Shown in pieces: positions 1 through 9,600 of a stretch of 64,000 bases of DNA. The position numbers and the translations under genes were made by a program. A model generated the notes under the pieces. That model was not told the DNA's origin. It saw only the letters and a program-made list of their open reading frames with translations, and searched no databases. This DNA comes from Brevibacillus daliensis (GTDB taxonomy: Bacteria > Bacillota > Bacilli > Brevibacillales > Brevibacillaceae): positions 47,687 to 111,686 of the forward strand of contig NZ_JAJISB010000029.1 in assembly GCF_021245735.1 (NCBI RefSeq), given 5' to 3'. The first letter of the stretch is position 1, and each line of letters starts with the position of its first letter.

Positions 1-5
1 TGGTC

Positions 6-956
6 ATGAACAAGTTAAGCAATAAAAAGCGGGCCTTTCTTTTTCAGGGTGTTGGAGCGGACTATCGAGATTTTTTGGACAGGTTTGATGAAGAACAGCT
101 TGGTACCCTGAAGCAATACTGTTCGACTGTGAATGAGGAGATTGGGATAGATTTGTATGTCTATCTATTTAAACCTCATGATATGGAACATATGGAATAC
201 GACAAGATGTTCTATGATTGGATTGCCATTTATACATGTGATTATATTGTTTATCAGCAATATGTTGATTCCGGAATAAAACCTGCGATGATGGTAGGGT
301 ACAGTATGGGCTTGATCACCGCTATGGCGTGTGGCAAGTCCATTTCTTTTGCTGCTGGATTGCGAATGCTTGAAACGATATACGAATATCCCAAAGGTTA
401 TGCTGATTCATGCAGTATGGGGGTTATCGTAGGCAAGACATATTGTGAGATTCGCGATATCATTGCCAATTATTCAACGGATTATGACGTTTATATCGCT
501 AGTGAAAATAATGATACCTGTCTCGTTATTTCAGGAATCAAGGACAGTGTTCATCAGGTTTTGAAAATCGCTGAGCAAGAGGGGGCTATAAAGGCCTCAT
601 TCATCAATACGCCATATGCGTTTCATTCTCCTTATGCAGCAAGGGGGATTGACATGTTCGTAAATCTGGTTGAGGAGACTCCCATTTCTAATGGAGAGAT
701 ACCGATTTTATCCGTCTTTACTCAGACTGTCATCCAAAGTGCTTCTGATTTAAAGAATGAGCTTATCAAAAATATGGCAAGTCCCATGAATTGGAATTCC
801 TCCATTCTAAAATTAGGTGAATGGGGAATAGACAGTTTTATTGAAGTTAGCTTGGATGATTCGCTTACTAAAATATCAAGGATCATCAATCTGGATTATG
901 AATTTTTAACGTATAAAAAATTTATGCGATTAAAAAGCGCCCTGAGCGCCATGTAA
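6..956 (+). CDS. discrete malonyl-type acyltransferase (AT) of a PKS cluster
   Basis: This 316-residue protein is a stand-alone acyltransferase of the FabD/PKS-AT fold. It would move an acyl extender unit from a carrier (CoA or ACP) onto an ACP. The sequence shows an N-terminal FLFQGVG motif (residues 11-17), the nucleophile elbow GYSMG with Ser100, and YAFHS with His207, where malonyl-type ATs have HAFH. It is followed 31 bases later by a free ACP gene and then a dehydrogenase, which suggests it handles an ACP-bound extender unit. The downstream synthase has its own AT domain, so this AT probably has a different donor or acceptor. The start ATG lies five bases from the window edge, so an earlier start cannot be excluded. 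Confidence 0.85.
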   Translation: MNKLSNKKRAFLFQGVGADYRDFLDRFDEEQLGTLKQYCSTVNEEIGIDLYVYLFKPHDMEHMEYDKMFYDWIAIYTCDYIVYQQYVDSGIKPAMMVGYSMGLITAMACGKSISFAAGLRMLETIYEYPKGYADSCSMGVIVGKTYCEIRDIIANYSTDYDVYIASENNDTCLVISGIKDSVHQVLKIAEQEGAIKASFINTPYAFHSPYAARGIDMFVNLVEETPISNGEIPILSVFTQTVIQSASDLKNELIKNMASPMNWNSSILKLGEWGIDSFIEVSLDDSLTKISRIINLDYEFLTYKKFMRLKSALSAM

Positions 957-987
957 GTAAAAAACTATCAAATAGAGGTGTATAACA

Positions 988-1236
988 ATGGAAGAAATCA
1001 AAAACCGTACACGCGCATTTTTAAGTAAATTTATTAAAAGTAAGCAATTAGAAGATCACGATGATATTTTTGCCATTGGGGAAGTCAATTCTCTTTTTGC
1101 CATGCAGCTGGTTATGTTTATGGAAAAGGAGTTCGGTGTCGAAATCGATAACAATGACTTGGACTTAAACAATTTCAGGTCTATTCAAGCGATTTCTACG
1201 CTTATAGCGAGAAAAAGCGCTGCGGTAAGCCAATGA
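988..1236 (+). CDS. free acyl carrier protein for extender-unit synthesis
   Basis: This is an 82-residue single-domain ACP. Ser35 in the motif NSLFAMQLV is the expected phosphopantetheine attachment site. That motif resembles ACPs that carry glyceryl- or seryl-derived intermediates on the way to methoxymalonyl-, hydroxymalonyl- or aminomalonyl-ACP (FkbJ and ZmaD types), rather than fatty-acid ACPs, which have DSLD. It is co-directional with the AT upstream and the dehydrogenase downstream, and a ribosome site (AGAGGTG) precedes the ATG. A degenerate copy of its 3' end is found at 2156-2242. The extender-unit role is inferred from the motif and neighbours. Confidence 0.85.
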   Translation: MEEIKNRTRAFLSKFIKSKQLEDHDDIFAIGEVNSLFAMQLVMFMEKEFGVEIDNNDLDLNNFRSIQAISTLIARKSAAVSQ

Positions 1237-1284
1237 GATCAAGAACGATATGGTTTTCCAATATGATTTAGGGAGAGAAGAAAC

Positions 1285-2157
1285 ATGAAGGTCATTGGAG
1301 TCATTGGTGCAGGCGTTATGGGGACTGGAGTTGCACATAATTTTGCACTAGCAGGATACGACGTAATACTCGTTGATATTTCAGAAAATATTCTTAAGAA
1401 AGCCAAAGAGCAAATCGCCAACAACATTCGTTTTCAAGGGTTGTACAACAAAGATTTCATTGCGGAGAAGCCTGAAACCATTCTCAATCGAATATGCTTT
1501 ACCGTTAATTATGACTTATTAAAGGATGCAGACTATGTCATTGAGAATGTGCCAGAAAAATGGGAGATTAAAAAAGACGTATATGTAACGCTTGATCGTA
1601 TTTGCCCTGAGCATTGCATCTTTTCTGTTAACACCTCTTGTATTTCAATTACGAAAGTTGCTTCACTAACCAATAGGCCAACTAAAGTTATCGGCGCGCA
1701 TTATATGAATCCGGTAATCATGAAACCGGTAGTAGAGGTTATCAAAGGTTTCCATACTTCGGAGGAAACCATTGAAGCTACTATTAATCTGCTCGCTACT
1801 TTGAATAAAGAGGCTATCATTGTTAACGACCTACCGGGATTTGTGTCCAATCGTATTTCTCATCTGATGATGAATGAGGCTGCGTTCGTCGTTCAAGATC
1901 AGGTTGCAGAGCCGAAGGATGTAGACGATGTATTTAAAAAGTGCTTTGGACACAAAATGGGACCACTTGAAACTGCTGATTTGATAGGCCTGGATACCGT
2001 CGTTCATTCACTCGATATTTTATACGAGAGCTATCAGGATTCGAAGTTTCGTTGCTGCCCGCATCTTCGGAAAATGGTAGAAGCAGGAACACACGGAAGG
2101 AAATCCGGACAAGGGTTTTATTCCTACCCGATGTACGAACACAGTTTAGTGCAATGA
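1285..2157 (+). CDS. 3-hydroxyacyl-CoA dehydrogenase-like enzyme (FkbK/ZmaG type)
   Basis: This 290-residue NAD(P)-dependent oxidoreductase belongs to the 3-hydroxybutyryl-CoA dehydrogenase family. An N-terminal Rossmann motif GAGVMGTG begins near residue 8, an HYMNP segment lies in the middle, and the helical C-terminal dimer domain ends in GRKSGQGFYSY. Length is normal for the family. In methoxymalonyl, hydroxymalonyl and aminomalonyl pathways such an enzyme oxidises an ACP-bound three-carbon hydroxyl intermediate, usually together with an acyl-CoA dehydrogenase. That partner, and the loading enzyme, are not seen and would lie upstream of the window. Placement directly after the ACP gene supports this role. 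A housekeeping fatty-acid role is less likely in this context. Confidence 0.8.
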   Translation: MKVIGVIGAGVMGTGVAHNFALAGYDVILVDISENILKKAKEQIANNIRFQGLYNKDFIAEKPETILNRICFTVNYDLLKDADYVIENVPEKWEIKKDVYVTLDRICPEHCIFSVNTSCISITKVASLTNRPTKVIGAHYMNPVIMKPVVEVIKGFHTSEETIEATINLLATLNKEAIIVNDLPGFVSNRISHLMMNEAAFVVQDQVAEPKDVDDVFKKCFGHKMGPLETADLIGLDTVVHSLDILYESYQDSKFRCCPHLRKMVEAGTHGRKSGQGFYSYPMYEHSLVQ

Positions 2158-2242
2158 CAATGATTTGGAGTGGAATAATGTCAAGCCCATTCAGGCGATT
2201 TTTACGCTCATAGCTAGTAAAAGCGCTGTGATAGGTCAATGA
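2156..2242 (+). pseudogene. 3' remnant of a second ACP gene
   Basis: Reading from 2156, overlapping the dehydrogenase stop codon, 28 codons and a TGA give a peptide that aligns with the last 28 residues of the ACP at 988-1236. Shared stretches include IQAI, TLIA and KSA, and both end in Gln-stop. There is no start codon or phosphopantetheine site. It is therefore a leftover of a duplicated or second ACP gene, not a functional gene. Confidence 0.85.
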
Positions 2243-2298
2243 ACTAAAGCTATTCGCAATTTTGCACGGAAAACAGGAATCAATAGGTCTAGAACAAG

Positions 2299-2356
2299 AG
2301 AATCGTGTTCGGTGAGTGAGCGGGTTGTTGCTCCAAACTGAGCGCGATTCTTTTTG
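2299..2356 (+). terminator. probable rho-independent terminator
   Basis: An AGAATCG arm near 2299-2305 pairs with CGATTCT near 2345-2351, which runs into TTTTTG. It would separate the AT-ACP-dehydrogenase unit from the exporter and synthase genes. The loop is long, so the call is moderate. Confidence 0.5.
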
Positions 2357-2380
2357 TTTTAGTTCTCGACTGGAGGAAAA

Positions 2381-3631
2381 ATGGAGAACACAAGCGAACC
2401 CAAAAAGCGGTTATGGTCAAAGAATTTCTTTTTGCTCTGGCAAGGACAGCTGGTTTCTACTTTAGGCGATTCCATCTATGAAATCGCCTTAACCTTTTGG
2501 ATACTCTACGAAACAGGTTCACCAGGGTTGATGGGTGCACTGTTAGCGGCATCTATGCTTCCTAAAGTCCTCATATCTCCTTTTGCAGGCGTAATTGTAG
2601 ATCGTACCGACAGAAGAAAAATGATTCTTTTAATGGATTTCATTCGTGGGGTATGTATTATTTTTGTGGGTGTTGCAGCCATTTTTGGATTTCTTGAAAT
2701 TTGGATGGCTTTTGTTGCAGGGATTACGCTGGGCATATGCGCTGCATTTTTTAATCCTGCAGTCACATCAACGATCCCAGATATTGTTCCCTCGTCACAA
2801 ATTGTACAGGCCAGTGCCAATTTAAGCATGTTACGTGCCTTTTCTCAAGTACTTGGACCTTCATCTGGCGGTGTGTTGTATCATGTCGTAGGCCCGCCAA
2901 TTCTATTCTTATGTAATGGCATTTCCTATATCATTTCATTTATTCTCGCGCTTTTTATGAAAATTCCTAAGTCAACGAGTCAGGATCAGCAATATAATTT
3001 CTGGGAGGATATGAAGGACGGGTTTAGGTATATCTGGAAGATGAAAGGACTTAGAGACTTAATTGTTTTAGCGGGTTTTTTAAACTTCTTTGCAACGATA
3101 AGTATTGTATTGCTTGCACCGATGTTTAAAAATTCAGTGAATCTGGGAGAAGTAAAATACGGGATCGCTCTTGCCATTTTTACGCTAGGTATGCTCGCGG
3201 GAATGATTTTTACATCCGTATTTCGTATCAAGCCTGAAAATAAAAGTATGGTTTTTACTGTTTCAGGGCTGTTGCAAGGGATTGTTTTATCAACCGCAGT
3301 CTTGATGAACGATTTTATACTCATGGCCATTTGGTTATTTTTCGGTGGGATATGCAATGCAATTGTAAATGTACTGATCGAATCGACAGTACAACTAACG
3401 GTGACCCAGGAAATGAGGGGCAAGGTATCCTCAATAAAGGGAACTCTCACGATGGGACTTGCGCCGTTGGCCATGTTTATAGGAGGTCTGTTAGGCGAGT
3501 TTTTCCCGATAAAATACATTGTATTTTCAGGTTTTATAGCAATAACCATATTATTTATCCCCTTACTTTTCTTAAAATCCTTTAAAACTTTTATTCAGTA
3601 CAATCCAGAAAAACAAAAAATGGAATTGTAA
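2381..3631 (+). CDS. MFS efflux transporter of the biosynthetic cluster
   Basis: This 416-residue integral membrane protein has about twelve hydrophobic segments and the major facilitator signature DRTDRRKM in the loop after segment 2 (near residues 75-82). It most resembles the macrolide-efflux/EntS-like branch of the MFS that accompanies NRPS and PKS clusters. The likely role is export of the peptide product or self-protection. GGAGG lies just before the ATG. The gene sits directly upstream of the first synthase gene, with 26 bases between them, and is probably co-transcribed with it. The substrate is inferred from position only. Confidence 0.85.
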   Translation: MENTSEPKKRLWSKNFFLLWQGQLVSTLGDSIYEIALTFWILYETGSPGLMGALLAASMLPKVLISPFAGVIVDRTDRRKMILLMDFIRGVCIIFVGVAAIFGFLEIWMAFVAGITLGICAAFFNPAVTSTIPDIVPSSQIVQASANLSMLRAFSQVLGPSSGGVLYHVVGPPILFLCNGISYIISFILALFMKIPKSTSQDQQYNFWEDMKDGFRYIWKMKGLRDLIVLAGFLNFFATISIVLLAPMFKNSVNLGEVKYGIALAIFTLGMLAGMIFTSVFRIKPENKSMVFTVSGLLQGIVLSTAVLMNDFILMAIWLFFGGICNAIVNVLIESTVQLTVTQEMRGKVSSIKGTLTMGLAPLAMFIGGLLGEFFPIKYIVFSGFIAITILFIPLLFLKSFKTFIQYNPEKQKMEL

Positions 3632-3657
3632 TTACTAGTGGAAAAGGGAGTGAGTGT

Positions 3658-6600
3658 ATGGAAAAAGAGATTGAAAAGTATAAACTGGCCCTAAAAAAAG
3701 CTGCAACCAAAATAGAAGAGCTGTCCACGATTATTCATGATCAAAAAAGCAATGAAGAAATTGCTGTAATCGGTTATTCGTGTCGTTTTCCAGGTGACGC
3801 TTGGAATCCTGAAGGATTTTGGCATGTATTGGCTAACGGGATAGATACCGTCACTGAAATTAAACCGGAGCGATTTGATTATCGCCATTATTACAGTGAT
3901 AACCCTGACGATGAAGGTAAAATGATTACAAAAAACGCATCATTCTTGCGTGATGATATAAAAGATTTTGATAATATCCATTTTGGCTTATCTGCCATAG
4001 AAGCTGCATCGATAGACCCCCAGCACAGGCTCTTATTGGAGGTTAGCTGGGAAGCTATGGAGAATTCAGCCCTGAATATAGAGGAGCTGAAAGGAAGCAA
4101 GGCAGGTGTATTTATTGGAATGAGCGCTTATGAATATGCCAACGCCGAATTGTTTTCAGGCGATGCTTGCGATATAACGCCGTACTCCACGGTAGGAGTC
4201 TCGCTTGGGTCGGCAGCTGGAAGACTGTCGTATTTTTATGATTTTAAAGGACCGGCGATAACCTGTGATACGGCATGCTCTTCATCCATTTCAGCATTAA
4301 ATATGGCTGTAGATAGCTTGAAGAATAACCAGTGCGACATGGCTATTGTTGGGGGCTCTAATTTATTGCTCACACCAGAGCCTTTTATTGGACTTTCAAA
4401 GTTCAACGGTTTGTCCAAGGATGGAAGATGCAGGGCATTCGATAATGAGGCAGATGGCTTCGGAAGAGGGGAGGGCTGTGGCGTCATCATACTCAAAAGG
4501 TTAAAAGACGCTAGACGGGCTGGGAATGAAGTCGCAGCCCTGGTGAAAAGTGTTGCGATCGGACAAGACGGCAAGTCAAACGGCTTTACGGCTCCTAACG
4601 GATTGTCTCAACAAAGCGTAATCAGACAGGCACTACATAATGCGAAATTAACGGTCGATGATATCGATTATATTGAGACACATGGTACGGGAACGCCGTT
4701 AGGTGACCTGATCGAAGTACAATCGATATCTGAGGTTTTTAAAAATAAAAAAGACCCTATCCTAATCGGTTCAGTCAAACCCAATATCGGGCATTTAGAA
4801 GCTGCTTCTGGAATGGCCGGATTGATTAAAGTAATTTCGTCTATCGAAAACAAGAAAATCTTGCCGAACATTTATTATAAAAATCCCAATAAGAACATTT
4901 CGTGGGAGAAGGTTAAAATCGCGGACGAGCTCATGGACTGGCATAAGCCTGACGGAGTCAGAAGAGCAGGTATTAGCTCTTTTGGGTTTAGCGGAACCTT
5001 GGCGCATGTCATCCTTGAGGAACCTCCTCAGAACAAGGATGAGCAATTCGATGAATTACCAAGTCATCTGTTGACCTTGTCAGCTAAGAATGAAAAAGCT
5101 TTAAAAGAATATGTAAGCACTATCAAGGAACAACTGTTAAAGGATAAAATCTCCATCGCAGATCTCGCGTATACGTCTACTATTAGCCGATCATTTTTGA
5201 ACACCAGATTTTCGGCAGTCGGGAACAGCAAAGAGGACTTGTTAGATAAAATGGAAGAGGTCCTAAACAACACCAATCATGACTTTCTCATCCAAAAGAG
5301 TACGGTTACAGACAAAAAAATAGCCTTTTTATTTACAGGCCAAGGCTCCATCTATGAAGGTATTGCTAGAGATTTCTACAAAACATCAAGTACGTTTAGA
5401 GAAACGATGAATCTGTGTAATGAAAAGTTTAAAGCGATACTTGGCCTATCGATACTTGATGGGATTTATGGGGAAGACACAACGCTGCTCAGTAGACCAC
5501 TCTATTCACAGGCGGCCATTTTCTCTATTGAGTACGCCTTAACCAAGCTTTGGGCTACGCTAGGCGTTAAACCTACCGTAATCATCGGTCACAGTATAGG
5601 TGAGTATACTGCCGCCTGCTATGCAGGACTAATAAGCTTGGATGATGTTATCCTGATGATTGCACAGCGTGGAAGAATGATGGAATCCATTGATGTGGAA
5701 GGTAAGATGGTCGTCATCCTTACGAATGTGGAATACGTGAAAGCTGCATTGGAGGAAAGCGGATGCAAAAATGTTTCGATTGCTGCGATAAACGCTCCTG
5801 ACAATGTTACGATATCGGGCCGAAGCGATGAAGTAGATATCGTTATTGAAACCCTACTAGCCAAACAGAGGGTCTTTTATAATAAGCTCAATATCCCTCA
5901 TCCCTACCATTCCTCGTTGATGAAGGATTATGAAAGCAAGTATGAGAAAAGTATCGGTAATATTACATTCTCTAATCTACATGTAGCTATGATATCCAGC
6001 ATTACGGGAAAACTTGAAAAAGAAGAGTTACTGGGCAATAGCAAGTATTGGGTGGAGCATCTATCAAAAACGGTTGATTTCCAGAGTGCCATGCAAGAAG
6101 CAAAACGACTTGGCGTGGATATCTTTATTGAAATCGGAGGAGATGCGACCCTAAGTGGGTTGGCCAACCAATGTTTAGTTGATGATGACATCATGTTTTT
6201 ACCTTCCATGAGAAGAGAAACAGAAAACTACATGCAATTCTTTAACTCTGTATCTGCTCTATTTATGAAAGGTATGGATCTGGATTGGAATTCATTCTAT
6301 AAATCCTATACCAAAAGAAGAGCAAAGCTTCCAAATTATCCATTTCAAAAGAAGGAACTTTGGAGAGAGGTAAAAAGAATGGATCGTAATGCTGGTGATC
6401 AAAAGAAAGCAACAGGATCAGGCATGGAGATGAAAGAAATTCCTCAAATTACACAACAACTTCAGCATCCACAAGAGTCTCAAACTCGCAGGAATAGCTT
6501 GCGATCTAACCATAAAGAGAAAATCAAATCAGAATTAAAAGAAATGATAAAGATTCTGACCGGGCTAAAAATCGAAGAAATCGAGGATGACCTCAACCTG

Positions 6601-9600
6601 CTTACGCTTGGCTTTGATTCTTTAGTGCTCATACAACTCAACAAACAAATTACCAATAAGTTTAACGTTTCGATCACGTTAAATGAGTTTTTTATTAACC
6701 TGGATACCGTCGAGAAGATAACCGAGCATATTAGCAAACATATTGATTGGTCTATAGACGAAGATGACAGCGCGACTATTTCTGAGCCCGTGTCTGGTGA
6801 GACAATAAATAAGATGCCGGATGCCGAGCCAATAAATAGCTTTGTAGCCGTTGGCAAGGAACAAAGTTCCTCATTGGGCGCACTCGATGGTATGGACGCT
6901 ATACAGAATATCTTTACTACCCAGATGAAAATCATGGAAGAACAAATTGGTATTCTAAAGAATCTAACGAATCCCAGCCATAAGCAAACAGCAGATAACA
7001 AGCTGCCAAGCGTGAAGCATAACCAGGTCAGTGTGAGCAGTTCGAATGCAACACCTTTGACAGTGGACACAAAAAACCACTATGTTCCCTATAAAAAACT
7101 GGATTTAATCGATAATGAAAATTTCAATGAATTACAACTAACCTATATTCGAAATATAGAAAAAAAATATACAAGCTTCTCTAAAAAATCAAAAGAGAAT
7201 ATCCAAAGATACAGAAAAGTATATGCCAATAATAGAAATGTAGCGGGATTCAGACCTGTAATGAAGGAAATGATTTATCAGATTGTAGCTGACACCGGAC
7301 AGGGATCGAAGCTTCGCGATATAGATGGAAATAACATCGTTGATTTAACGATGGGATTTGGCGTTAACTTACTTGGACATAACCCGAGCTTTATCAATAA
7401 AGCATTAACGGAGGAGCTCAGTCGAGGAATGCCTCTAGGTCCGATGGGGAGGCTGGCGGGCACCGTTGCAGAACAAATCAGCCACTTAACAGGCGTCGAG
7501 AGGGTAGCCTTTTATAACTCGGGTACAGAAGCCAATATGGTGGCCGTACGAATAGCTCGAGCAAGCACAGGCAAGAAGAAGATTGTTACTTTTGCTGGCT
7601 CCTATCACGGTACCTATGATGGCTTGCTTGGATTGTCTTCCATTGGAGATGATGGAAGCCTGACGACGATCCCGTTAGCCCCAGGTATTATGGATAGCGT
7701 AGTCAGTGACTTAGTCATGTTGAATTACAATCAAGAGGCTTCATTGGAGTTTATAAGGAATAACGCGAATGAGATAGCTGGTGTCTTAGTAGAGACCGTT
7801 CAAAGCAGAAGACCTGATGTTCAGCCTAAGGAGTTCCTTAAGAAATTAAGGCAAATCACAGAAGAGAATGGGATTGCACTAATATTTGACGAGATTATTA
7901 CTGGCTTTAGAATAGGTGCAGGAGGAGCTCAAGAGTATTTTGGCATCAAGGCAGATATCGTAACCTATGGAAAAGTCCTTGGTGGCGGAATGCCCATTGG
8001 GGTTGTATCTGGAAAGTCAGAGTTTATGGATTGTATCGATGGGGGCATGTGGAGCTTTGGCGATACGTCGGTTCCACCTTGTGAGGAGAAGAGAACATTT
8101 GTTGCAGGAACCTTTTCACATCACCCGTTGGCCATGGCTGCGGCTCACGCCTCATTAACTTATATAACTGAGAATAAGAATATGCTTTATGACAAGCTGA
8201 ATAAAAAAACCAATGATTTTGTGAATCGAGTAAACGCTTATTTCGAAGCTCATCATGTCCCGATAAAAGTAGTGAATTTCGGTTCATTATTCAGATTTGT
8301 GTTTCGAGGCGATTTTGAAATATTCTTCTTCGGCTTGCTGGAGAAGGGGGTGTATGTCTGGGAAGGACGGAATTGTTTCTTCTCTACCGAACACACGGAT
8401 GAGGATATCGAATATATATTTGCTGCCATAAAAATGACCATTGAAGAGATGAGCCATGCCGGATACTTGGGTGAATCCCCGTTGAACCAACGTGAAAATC
8501 AGGAGATTCGCTCCACCCAAAATGAAGTACAGCAATCCGTACTTCCTATGTCATTAATTCAACAACGATTATACACACTAAGTTCAATCGGTAAAGATGA
8601 CCCCTATAATATGGTGACCGTATTGAAGGTTAAAGGACCGCTGGATCGTCATAAATTTGAGACCGTACTCAATGAAATCGTTAGGCGCCATGAAAGTTTA
8701 CGAACACGCCTATTTGTTGAGGATGGGGAGTTTAATCAAGAGATACTTGAGCATGTGGAGTTTAAGATCGACATAGTCAAAAAAGGATACCAAGAGGATC
8801 TAGATGATTTAATTGAAAAATTAGTTACACCTTTTGACCTAGCGGAAGCTCCTTTGTTTAAGGTCATCTTGATCGATGAGGCAGACAATGAAGGTACGCT
8901 AATTTTTAACTTTCATCATACGATAGCAGATGGAATTTCGATGAGCATATTTGTACAAGAGTTTATGCAATTGTATGCAAATGAACGTCTTTTGCCTGTG
9001 AATAAGCAGTATAGAGATTTTGTTGAATGGGAAACTCAGTATCTGATGTCGAACGAGAAGAAGCAAAGTGAACAATATTGGCTAAGCAAGTTATCGGGAG
9101 ATATTAATGTACTGAAGCTGCCAACCGACTTTCCGGCACATGCCGAGTCAGATTTTACGGCAAATACAGTTCACATGAAGATTGGTTCAGAATTGGTTCA
9201 TGATTTGAAATTAGTATCTATGCGCAATAAATGCTCTTTATTTATGTTGTTAGCTGCAGGATTTAATCTTTTACTTAAACAGTTAACAGGTAATGAAGAA
9301 ATATGTATAGGTACCCCTGTGACGAATCGAGCAGATGGATCTTTTAATGATAGTATTGGCATGTTCACCAATACGATTGTACTTAAAAACAATCTTTCAG
9401 ATGATAAGACATTTACAGCGTTTTTAAATGAAGTCAAACAAAATTGTTTAGAAGCTTATTCCCATATGTATTATCCGTTCAATTTTCTGGCAAGTCTCAT
9501 TAAAAAAGCAAAAAATAGTAGGGAAGGCTTCCTTAATGTTAGGTTTGTCTATGAAAAAACGGACGAAAGAGTATTAACGATAGATAATTTAGAAATTGCA

